Part shown: positions 1 through 5,455 of the stretch, in pieces
Numbering within the stretch: position 1 is the stretch's first letter
Layout: every line of letters starts with the position of its first letter
Source: Desulfobacteraceae bacterium
GTDB taxonomy: Bacteria > Desulfobacterota > Desulfobacteria > Desulfobacterales > Desulfosarcinaceae
Direction of reading: 5' to 3'
Length of the DNA: 5,455 nt
Assembly: GCA_027025615.1 (NCBI GenBank)
Contig: JALVQM010000207.1
Coordinates: 1-5,455, forward strand
Position numbers and translations under genes: made by a program
Notes under the pieces: generated by a model
The model's input: only the letters and a program-made list of their open reading frames with translations
Told to the model about the DNA's origin: nothing
The model's database searches: none

Positions 1-1463
1 TGATCAAGTTCTATCCCGGTGATCCCCGGAAAATTATTGACTTTGTTGTCTCCCAGGGGGAAAAACACCGGCTTCACGACAAAGAACTGACAGCAAACTT
101 TCAGGCGCTTGGTCTCTCGCTGGACAAGGTCCGTCTTGTGGAACACCACCAGGCCCATGCAGCCACTGCCTATTACCTTTCTCCTTTCTCTCTTGAGCAC
201 AAACCCGCGCTGGTGATTACCTTGGACGGATCCGGTGACGGACTGGCAGGAACGGTGTCACTCGTCGACAGCACCGGTCATTGGCAGCGACTGCACAACA
301 TCTCTTCGTTTGACTCCCTCGGCATCATCTACTCCAGGGTAACCCAGTATCTTGCCATGAAGCCGTGGGAACACGAATTCAAGCTCATGGGCATGGCCCC
401 GTACGCAGCTCCTGAATACGCTGAAAAGGTCTTTGCCATCCTCAACGGATACCTGCGCCTCTCCCCGGATAATCTCTCTTTTGAAAACCAGGGAAAACTC
501 TGGGGAAACAGCCTGCTGGAACAGCTCTGGCATGATCTGCGGGAACACCGGTTCGACGCGGTCGCGGCCGGAGTTCAACTCCTGCACGAGCGCCTGATCG
601 TTCCTTTTACAGATAGCTGGATCAAAAAAACAGGTATCCGGAATGTGGCGGTGGCCGGCGGCTGCTTCATGAACATCAAGGCCAACAAACTGCTCATGGA
701 ACTGGACAGTGTCGATGACCTTTTTGTGATGCCCTCATGCGGTGACGACTCCTGCGCCATTGGCGCCGCCCTGTGGGAAGGCTCGCGCCTCAGCACGGAG
801 TATAACCGGGAAAACCTCTCGGGCCTGTACTGGGGGCCGGAGTTCAGCGAGCCGGAAATCATTGAAGCCCTGAACCGGTACAGTGACGCTGTTGATTACC
901 GGAAATCAGACGATATAGAAAAGGAATCAGCCCGACTGCTGGCCGATCACAAGATCATCGGCAGGATGTCGGGAAGGATGGAATGGGGTTCAAGGGCGCT
1001 CGGCAACCGGTCCATTATCGCCAACGCCAGCCGCCTGCAAAATATCAGAAAGCTTAATGCCGCCATCAAAATGCGTGATTTCTGGATGCCTTTTGCTCCC
1101 TCCATCAAATGGGAACGACGACACGACTATGCAGTGATCAAAAAAGAGATCCCGGCCTACCACATGGTCATGGGATTTGACTCAACCCCACCGGCCCGGG
1201 AGCACCTGATTGCAGCCCTGCATCCCTATGATTATTCCATGCGGCCACAGTTTGTGAAACAGGAGCATACCCCCGGTTACCATCGCCTGTTGACGGAGTT
1301 TGAAAAACTGACCGGATACGGCGGGGTCCTGAACACAAGTTTCAACCTGCATGGCTGGCCTATTGTCTGCTCCCCCGATGATGCGATCACCACCTTCCTG
1401 AAATCTGATCTGGATTGTTTGACCCTTAATGATTTTCTGGTTTGGAAAAAGGGTAAATCATGA
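1..1463 (+). CDS. Carbamoyltransferase, CmcH/NodU family (5' partial)
   Basis: This enzyme family transfers a carbamoyl group from carbamoyl phosphate, via carbamoyl-adenylate, to a hydroxyl of a sugar or other small molecule in the cytoplasm. The frame is open from base 3, so the GTG at 138 is an internal valine codon and not a start. About 486 residues are visible; relatives usually have about 570-620, so roughly 90-120 N-terminal residues, including the first His/Asp motif, are missing. Counting from base 3, the metal-binding VEHHQAHAA motif is at residues 46-54, followed by TLDGSGDG, GGCFMNIKANK and PSCGDDSCAIGAA (the late Asp ligand). The C-terminal domain has EWGSRALGNRSI and NTSFNLHGWPIVCSPDDA, both hallmark motifs. 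The stop overlaps the next start in ATGA. The sugar acceptor cannot be told from sequence; the nearby amidotransferase and glycosyltransferase suggest surface-glycan decoration. A damaged copy of its last ~50 codons lies at 3004-3319. Family assignment is very secure; substrate is unknown. Confidence 0.95.
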   Translation, partial: IKFYPGDPRKIIDFVVSQGEKHRLHDKELTANFQALGLSLDKVRLVEHHQAHAATAYYLSPFSLEHKPALVITLDGSGDGLAGTVSLVDSTGHWQRLHNISSFDSLGIIYSRVTQYLAMKPWEHEFKLMGMAPYAAPEYAEKVFAILNGYLRLSPDNLSFENQGKLWGNSLLEQLWHDLREHRFDAVAAGVQLLHERLIVPFTDSWIKKTGIRNVAVAGGCFMNIKANKLLMELDSVDDLFVMPSCGDDSCAIGAALWEGSRLSTEYNRENLSGLYWGPEFSEPEIIEALNRYSDAVDYRKSDDIEKESARLLADHKIIGRMSGRMEWGSRALGNRSIIANASRLQNIRKLNAAIKMRDFWMPFAPSIKWERRHDYAVIKKEIPAYHMVMGFDSTPPAREHLIAALHPYDYSMRPQFVKQEHTPGYHRLLTEFEKLTGYGGVLNTSFNLHGWPIVCSPDDAITTFLKSDLDCLTLNDFLVWKKGKS

Positions 1464-3008
1464 AAAAACTCCCCATAGGCATTCAGACATTCAGTGAAAT
1501 AAGGCAGGAAAATCATGTTTATGTTGATAAAACCGGTATTGCCCTGCGACTGATTGAAGGAGGAAAATACTATTTCCTCTCACGACCGAGAAGATTTGGC
1601 AAGAGCCTTTTTGTTTCCACCCTGCAGGCCCTTTTCGAGGGAAGAAAAGAACTCTTCACCGGTCTGGCAGCGGAAAACAACTGGGACTGGAACAAACAGT
1701 ATCCGGTTATAAATATCAGCTTTGCCGGGGTGGCGAGAACAGTTGCCGACATGAAACAGGATATTGAAAATATCCTCAGTAGAAACCAGAAACGACTGGG
1801 AATAACCTGTGAAAGAACAGATGATATTGGCGGCTGTTTTCGTGAATTAATTGAAAAATTGTTTGAACAATACGGAAAAAAAGTTGTCATCCTTGTGGAC
1901 GAATATGACAAATTGATCCTCGACAACCTGGATCAGACGGAAATCGCCCTCCAGGCCAGGGAAATTCTCAGGGACCTCTACACCACCATCAAAGGCGCGG
2001 ATGAATTCATAAAATTTGCCTTTCTGACCGGGGTCAGCAAATTTGCCAAGGTATCTGTTTTCAGTGGTCTGAATAACCTCAAGGATATTACCCTGGATAA
2101 ACGGTATGGAACCATTTGCGGATACACACAAAATGATCTGGAAACCGTGTTTGCGGCTCACCTGCGAGGCGCAAACATGGACAAGGTCCAGGAATGGTAC
2201 AATGGATACAATTTTCTTGGAGAAAGGGTTTATAATCCCTTTGATATCCTTTTATTTATTGACCGGGGTTTTGAGTTCAGCAACTACTGGTTCGCCACCG
2301 GCGCGCCCACTTTTCTCATCAAGCTGATTCAAAAACACAACTATTTTATTCCAAAGCTCCATAATCTACGGGTCGGAAGCTCTTTGATTGACACCTTTGA
2401 TATAGAACGGCTGCAACTGGAACCAATTCTGTTCCAGGCAGGTTACCTGACGATCAATGGTGTGCAACAAACCGGCGCTGTCACCATGTACAGCCTGACC
2501 TTTCCCAACCTGGAGACACGCTATTCGTTCAACGATTTCATCCTGGAATATCTGACCAATCAAACCAGTGAAAAATCAGAATTCCAGATCGCCATTTACA
2601 CTGCTCTTGAAAATGCGGATCTGCAGGCATTGCAAACAACACTCACCTCCCTGTTCGCATCCATTCCATACAATAATTACGTCAACAACACCATCAGCAG
2701 CTACGAAGGCTACTACGCCAGTGTCATCTACGCCTATCTCGCCAGCCTGGGACTGGATATTACCGCGGAAGACGTAACCAGCACCGGCCGGATCGATCTG
2801 ACCGTCAGACTGGGAGACAATCTATATCATGGAGTTCAAGGTTGACGGCAAGGGTTCGGCCCTTGAACAGATCAGGGACAAAAAATATCAACATAAATAT
2901 CTTGCTGAGGCACGACAGAAAAACAAAAATATCTTTTTGCTTGGTATTGATTTCAGGGCCGATAAAAAAAATATCAGTGAATTTGCATGGGAAAAGGCAG
3001 AACTATGA
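1460..3008 (+). pseudogene. AAA-ATPase-like / PD-(D/E)XK nuclease-family protein, frameshifted near its C-terminus
   Basis: The start MKKLPIGIQTFSEIR, followed by YVDKT, is typical of the AAA-ATPase-like (PF09820) family with a C-terminal PD-(D/E)XK domain (PF08011, formerly DUF1703). These proteins are often found in many copies per genome and their role is not established. The P-loop-like RPRRFGKSL is at residues 42-50 and the Walker B-like VILVDEYDK has D147 and E148. The nuclease half shows GRIDL with D446, but the frame then runs into HGVQG and a stop at 2843-2845 (461 aa). Another frame continues the domain from about 2825 as YIMEFKVDGKG, then QIRDKKYQHKY, IFLLGIDF and ISEFAWEKAEL, with a stop at 3006-3008. 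Removing one base, or adding two (AT) in the ctatatc run at 2822-2828, gives a ~515-residue protein of usual family length. Translation is probably coupled to the carbamoyltransferase (ATGA overlap, AAGGG at 1449-1453). It could be a real mutation, a sequencing error or, less likely, a split or recoded protein. Confidence 0.88.
2822..2831 (+). other. Frameshift site in the nuclease-family gene
   Basis: In the frame from 1460 the codons here are cta-tat-cat-gga. The family's expected Y-I-x-E-F-K motif is read only when tat starts at 2823 and atg at 2829. The change is equivalent to one extra base or to loss of one AT unit from a short TA-repeat run. It is not a recognised programmed slippery heptamer. 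The ATG at 2829 could in principle restart translation of the 59-residue tail (2829-3008), but the nearest purine-rich GGGAG at 2812-2816 is about 12 bases away, which is long for a ribosome binding site. Confidence 0.8.
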
Positions 3009-3135
3009 AAAAATATCCGGTTGTGATGGCACTTTGAATAGAATCTTCAATCTGCACGGCTGGCCCATTGTCTGCTCACCCGATGACGCGATCACCACCT
3101 TTCTGGAATCTGATCTGGACTATTTGACCACTAAG

Positions 3136-3150
3136 GCGGGCTTTACCCGC
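3136..3150. repeat. Short GC hairpin at the left end of the insert
   Basis: GCGGG and CCCGC form a perfect 5-base-pair stem around the loop CTTTA. No T-run follows, so it is not an intrinsic terminator. Its GC-rich stem resembles the core of the adjacent REP arms and it may be a third, partial unit of the same element. Confidence 0.45.
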
Positions 3151-3163
3151 ACCCCAATAAATC

Positions 3164-3239
3164 GTAGGAGCCCGCCCCTGCGGGCGATAATGACGGTGCA
3201 GGCAATTCGCCCCAATCGCCCGCAGGAGCAGGCTCCTAC
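3164..3239. repeat. Inverted pair of REP-like palindromes (REPIN/BIME-like)
   Basis: The left arm (3164-3188) and the right arm (3215-3239) are reverse complements at 23 of 25 positions and are separated by 26 bases. Each arm begins at its outer end with GTAGGAG and contains its own small hairpin: GCCCGC, CCCT loop, GCGGGC at 3170-3185 in the left arm, and GCCCGC/GCAGGC with one mismatch at 3218-3233 in the right arm. An outer GTAG followed by a GC-rich imperfect palindrome is the known architecture of REP sequences mobilised by RAYT (TnpA-REP, Y1 HUH) transposases, and the two-arm inverted layout matches REPINs. Such elements usually lie between genes, where they can stabilise or attenuate mRNA. 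Whether other copies exist in the genome cannot be seen here. Confidence 0.75.
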
Positions 3240-3319
3240 ACCGTGCCTGAAAATTTTCTTGTTTTTTTATGACAGGAATTCAGGAGTAAGGCACTGATTT
3301 CCTTGTGTGGAAGAATTAG

Positions 3320-3430
3320 ACTAAAAGCCGGGACAAAAAAATCTATTACTGATAACAAACCACCCAAACGAAACATGATCAGCTCTGAAATAAACCTGAA
3401 ACAATCTCCTTACTCTTCCCGCCTGTAAAA
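3320..3430 (+). promoter_or_regulatory. Leader before the asnB-like gene, no clear promoter or ribosome binding site
   Basis: This is the only stretch free of coding or inserted sequence before the amidotransferase. I see no convincing -35/-10 pair (only AT-rich GATAAC near 3351). There is also no purine-rich Shine-Dalgarno sequence before the ATG at 3431: the 25 bases upstream are pyrimidine-rich and then end in TAAAA. A promoter is expected somewhere here or in the insert, because the genes upstream are broken, but its position is not supported by the sequence. Confidence 0.35.
3375..3428 (+). other. Possible 17-codon leader ORF ending 2 bases before the asnB-like start
   Basis: An ATG at 3375 opens a frame of 17 codons (MISSEINLKQSPYSSRL) with TAA at 3426-3428, two bases before the ATG at 3431. 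It could couple translation into the amidotransferase gene, which lacks its own ribosome binding site. However, it has no Shine-Dalgarno sequence either, and an ORF this short occurs readily by chance. The peptide resembles no known leader and is not rich in a single amino acid that would indicate attenuation. Confidence 0.2.
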
Positions 3431-5287
3431 ATGTGCGGTATTGCTTTTTCTTATAATCCTGACAGTCGGCAAAACTTGCTGAACATGAAAATGACGCAAG
3501 CCCTTCAGGAAATGAAACACCGCGGCCCCGACGATTCAGGTATACAGAAAGGAACCCTATGGGCTGTCGGACATTGCAGACTTTCCATCATTGACCTTCA
3601 GGCAAGCCGCCAACCCATGATGGATAAAAACAAGCGTTTTTACTTTGCCTATAACGGTGAAACGTATAACTTCAAAGAACTCAGACATAGCCTGAAACAG
3701 CGATGGAACTTTCAAACAGCAGGTGATACGGAAACCGTAATGGCAGGGCTGATAATAGAGGGACCGTCTTTCCTTCAAAAAATGAGAGGAATGTGGGCAC
3801 TGTCACTCTGGGATAGCCTGAAACAAAAGCTGTTACTTGCCCGGGATAGACTTGGTAAGAAACCGCTGTATTTTACGACCGATAACCATACGTTCTCTTG
3901 CGCTTCGGAATTAAACGGCTTGCTCAAGCTTTCAGCATCCTCAGAGGAAGAAGATCCGAATAGTGCCGCAGATTACCTCCGCTATGGATATTATCTTCCT
4001 GGAACGACCATATACAAAGGTGTACAAGAGGTCCTTCCGGGGCATTATCTGCTCTGGTCCCCGGACCAGTCGCATGAACAACATTCATTCTGGGGACTTG
4101 CTTTCGGACAGTTCTCCGGGTCTAAACGGGAAGCCGGCCTCATCCTGCAGGAAAAACTGGTAGCTGCTGTTCGACGAAGGCTGGTTGCCGATGTCGAGGT
4201 TGGCGCCTTTCTTTCCGGCGGCATAGATTCGTCTCTGGTTGTCGGCATCTTGGGCGACAGACTGAATGTGCATCCCAAGACATTTACCATTGGTTTTTCC
4301 GACAAAGATTTTGACGAACGTTCCTATGCCCGGCTGATTGTCGAACGATTCGGCACAGAGCATTACGAAGAATGTGTAACCCTTGAAGATTCAAACAAGC
4401 TGACCGATCTTGTCCTCAATCATGTCGGCCAACCCTTTGCCGACTCTTCCCTTCTCCCATCTGCAGCGGTTGCCGGACTGGCATCGTCCCATGTCAAGGT
4501 TGCACTCTCCGGAGATGGTGCCGACGAACTGTTCAGTGGTTATCAACGCTATCAGGTCAGAGCCATTTTACGGTGGTATACTCGTCTTCCTTCAAAAATC
4601 CGCAAAAATCTTGAAAAGGTGATTCGTGCGATTCCTGGACCTATAGCACATCATAGCTGGAATTTGATCAAAAAAGCTCATCTCTTTCTCGACATTGCGC
4701 AGCGACACCTTGACGAAACCCCTTATGTCGGGTCGTTGATGTACTCCAGAAAGGATTTCATGAGACTGGTGCCCGATCTTGCCCAAATGGGCCATACGCC
4801 GCCCAACCTGCCCGAACAGACCCGCCTGGATGATATTCACGCCATGATGGCGGCCGACACCCTGGTGTATCTTCCGCAGGACAACTTGCTCAAGGTAGAC
4901 AGAGCGAGTATGTCTCGCTCCCTGGAAGTACGCTCTCCATTTGTTGATCATGACATTGTCGAGTTTGCATTCTCACTTCCACGATCATGGCACCGTTCTG
5001 GATTAATGGGAAAAAAAATGCTCAGAGACAATTTCAGTGACCTGCTTCCCGCCCGGTTGTGGCAGCGAAGAAAACAGGGATTTGCCGTACCCGTCCACGT
5101 TTGGTTTCGGCAGGGTATGGAAACAACCTTGCAGGAACTGTTGTACACTTCAAGCACATCAATCAACAGCGGTTTTGTTGAGCAGATGATTGATGAACAT
5201 AAAACATGCAGACGGGACCACGGATATCGACTCTGGAACATTTACATTTATCTTCTCTGGCGGCAACAACACATGAAAAGATCATGA
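3431..5287 (+). CDS. asnB: Asparagine synthase (glutamine-hydrolysing)-like amidotransferase
   Basis: This class II glutamine amidotransferase releases ammonia from glutamine in an N-terminal Ntn-type glutaminase domain and uses it to amidate an adenylated carboxylate in the C-terminal synthetase domain. The start is fixed by MCGI, since Cys2 must become the N-terminal nucleophile. Glutaminase residues are present: HRGPDD (30-35), R50, N75 and E77 in YNGETYN, and D99. RDRLGKKPLYF leads into the second domain, which has the PP-loop SGGIDSS at 262-268, SGDGADELFSGYQRY from 360, DNLLKVDRASM from 484 and QGFAVPVHVWF. The 618-residue length fits the longer AsnB-like group common in polysaccharide loci, including the exosortase-associated amidotransferases. 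The substrate may therefore be a glycan uronic acid or linked amino acid and not free aspartate. It lacks a visible Shine-Dalgarno sequence and its stop overlaps the next gene in ATGA, so the two are probably co-translated. Fold and chemistry are secure; substrate is not. Confidence 0.93.
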   Translation: MCGIAFSYNPDSRQNLLNMKMTQALQEMKHRGPDDSGIQKGTLWAVGHCRLSIIDLQASRQPMMDKNKRFYFAYNGETYNFKELRHSLKQRWNFQTAGDTETVMAGLIIEGPSFLQKMRGMWALSLWDSLKQKLLLARDRLGKKPLYFTTDNHTFSCASELNGLLKLSASSEEEDPNSAADYLRYGYYLPGTTIYKGVQEVLPGHYLLWSPDQSHEQHSFWGLAFGQFSGSKREAGLILQEKLVAAVRRRLVADVEVGAFLSGGIDSSLVVGILGDRLNVHPKTFTIGFSDKDFDERSYARLIVERFGTEHYEECVTLEDSNKLTDLVLNHVGQPFADSSLLPSAAVAGLASSHVKVALSGDGADELFSGYQRYQVRAILRWYTRLPSKIRKNLEKVIRAIPGPIAHHSWNLIKKAHLFLDIAQRHLDETPYVGSLMYSRKDFMRLVPDLAQMGHTPPNLPEQTRLDDIHAMMAADTLVYLPQDNLLKVDRASMSRSLEVRSPFVDHDIVEFAFSLPRSWHRSGLMGKKMLRDNFSDLLPARLWQRRKQGFAVPVHVWFRQGMETTLQELLYTSSTSINSGFVEQMIDEHKTCRRDHGYRLWNIYIYLLWRQQHMKRS

Positions 5288-5455
5288 GAAACAAGCACAT
5301 CGCAATGATTCTGCCAGAACTTGGTGGGGGCGGTGCCGAACGTGTTCTGCTTCTTCTGGCCCGCTCTTTCACCGCCAACGGCATTGATGTTGACCTGCTG
5401 CTTATCAAAAAACGGGGAGAATACCTCAAAAATACCCCTCCGGACATTCGTATCA
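5284..5455 (+). CDS. GT4-type glycosyltransferase (3' partial)
   Basis: Only the first 57 residues are visible. The start MRNKHIAMILPELGGGGAER, followed by VLLLLARSF, is the characteristic N-terminal beta-strand, glycine-rich loop and G-G-A-E-R helix of GT-B fold, GT4-family glycosyltransferases, which transfer sugars from nucleotide-sugar donors. VDLLLIK is the expected second strand of the Rossmann domain. The ATG overlaps the stop of the amidotransferase gene (ATGA), implying one operon and translational coupling; the upstream GAAAAG is a weak ribosome binding site at best. The C-terminal donor-binding domain with the E-x7-E motif lies outside the window, so the sugar specificity and completeness of the gene are unknown. 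Confidence 0.88.
   Translation, partial: MRNKHIAMILPELGGGGAERVLLLLARSFTANGIDVDLLLIKKRGEYLKNTPPDIRI

Larger units (their letters stand above)
3133..3295. mobile_element. REP-type insertion (~163 bases) inside the carbamoyltransferase remnant
   Basis: This segment separates two parts of the remnant that are contiguous in the intact homologue. CACT occurs at the left junction (3129-3132) and at the right junction (3292-3295), as expected for a 4-base target duplication. Taking out 3133-3295 joins the codons as L-T-T-D-F-L-V-W-K-N-stop in frame. The insert has no coding capacity. It contains a small hairpin (3136-3150), the paired REP palindrome (3164-3239) and an AT-rich tail with GAAAATTTTC at 3249-3258 and seven T at 3262-3268. 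The exact ends are uncertain: TAAGGC also occurs near both ends (3132-3137 and 3287-3292), but using it does not restore the frame. No transposase is encoded; if mobile, it would depend on an enzyme in trans. Confidence 0.6.
3004..3319 (+). pseudogene. Remnant of a second carbamoyltransferase gene (3' end only), interrupted
   Basis: Bases 3004-3129 align without gaps to 1299-1424 of the intact carbamoyltransferase. The last 84 bases (3046-3129 against 1341-1424) differ at only 9 positions by my count; the first 42 are more diverged. The encoded FNLHGWPIVCSPDDAITTF is identical in both copies, and the upstream stretch YEKISGCDGTLN matches FEKLTGYGGVLN. The tail resumes at 3296-3319 as DFLVWKN and a TAG stop, matching NDFLVWKKGKS of the intact gene. 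Bases 3133-3295 between the two parts are unrelated inserted DNA. Seven of the nine differences in the 84-base block are silent, which suggests the copy was once a functional paralogue under selection and not a recent duplication. Everything upstream of the last ~50 codons is gone, replaced by the end of the nuclease-family gene. It cannot encode an enzyme. Confidence 0.85.

Noticed and set aside
138..140. GTG at 138 as the start of the carbamoyltransferase
   Set aside because: It lies inside the metal-binding VEHHQAHAA motif and the frame is open and protein-like back to the window edge, so the gene starts upstream.
3005..3037. ATGAAAAAATATCCG (MKKYPVVMAL, stop), resembling the MKKLPIG start of the nuclease family as a possible second copy
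   Set aside because: It stops after 10 codons and no further family motif follows. The same bases align gaplessly, in another frame, with the carbamoyltransferase (YEKISG against FEKLTG), which explains them better.
3229..3268. Possible intrinsic terminator: CAGGC/GCCTG stem and a later T-run
   Set aside because: The stem is only 5 pairs with an 11-base loop, and the seven T come 12 bases after it, so it does not fit a Rho-independent terminator.
3133..3295. CRISPR array or attenuator interpretation of the palindromes
   Set aside because: There are only two inverted arms, with no direct repeats at regular spacing and no leader peptide in register. The REP architecture explains them.
2842..3297. 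A 151-codon open frame starting at TTG 2842
   Set aside because: It is a chimera of out-of-frame nuclease-gene sequence, the carbamoyltransferase remnant and the inserted REP DNA. Only the middle part is meaningful, and it is explained by the remnant.
3303..3356. TTGTGT and GATAAC as a promoter for the asnB-like gene
   Set aside because: The spacing is far from 17 bases and neither has a matching partner at the proper distance.
258..5447. Antisense open frames across the window
   Set aside because: They overlap well-supported + strand genes, show no recognisable motifs and look like shadow frames.

Overview
The window is 5455 bases of bacterial DNA that looks like part of a surface-glycan (exopolysaccharide or O-antigen-like) gene cluster. 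All genes are on the + strand and densely packed. No taxonomic marker is present. Moderate GC content, an AAA-ATPase-like/PD-(D/E)XK gene of a lineage-expanded family, and an AsnB-like amidotransferase beside a GT4 glycosyltransferase would suit a Desulfobacterota or similar Gram-negative environmental bacterium. That is an inference with low to moderate confidence.

Layout. (1) Bases 1-1463 hold a CmcH/NodU-type carbamoyltransferase whose N-terminus lies before the window. (2) Its stop overlaps, in an ATGA, the start of an AAA-ATPase-like gene with a C-terminal PD-(D/E)XK nuclease domain (1460-3008). This gene is frameshifted near 2822-2828, between the catalytic Asp and the E-x-K half of the nuclease site, so the in-frame protein stops early at 2845. 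(3) Exactly at the end of that gene begins a decayed copy of the last ~50 codons of a second carbamoyltransferase (3004-3132 plus 3296-3319). It aligns without gaps to 1299-1424. (4) This remnant is split by a ~163-base insert (3133-3295) containing a near-perfect inverted pair of REP-like palindromes with GTAG outer ends (3164-3239). A CACT sequence occurs at both junctions, and removing the insert restores the reading frame of the remnant. (5) A ~110-base leader with no clear promoter or Shine-Dalgarno sequence, but with a 17-codon ORF ending 2 bases before the next start, precedes (6) a full-length class II glutamine-dependent asparagine-synthase-like amidotransferase (3431-5287). (7) That gene overlaps by ATGA the start of a GT4-type glycosyltransferase that runs off the end (5284-5455).

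How it fits together. The carbamoyltransferase would O-carbamoylate a sugar, the amidotransferase would convert a carboxyl group (for example of a uronic acid or linked amino acid) to an amide, and the glycosyltransferase would build the glycan. The middle section (2820-3320) is a scar: a broken nuclease gene, a paralogue remnant and a REP-type insertion. It separates the upstream carbamoyltransferase from the asnB-like/glycosyltransferase pair. I did not find a convincing new multi-gene system. The most informative signal is this layered record of gene decay and insertion.
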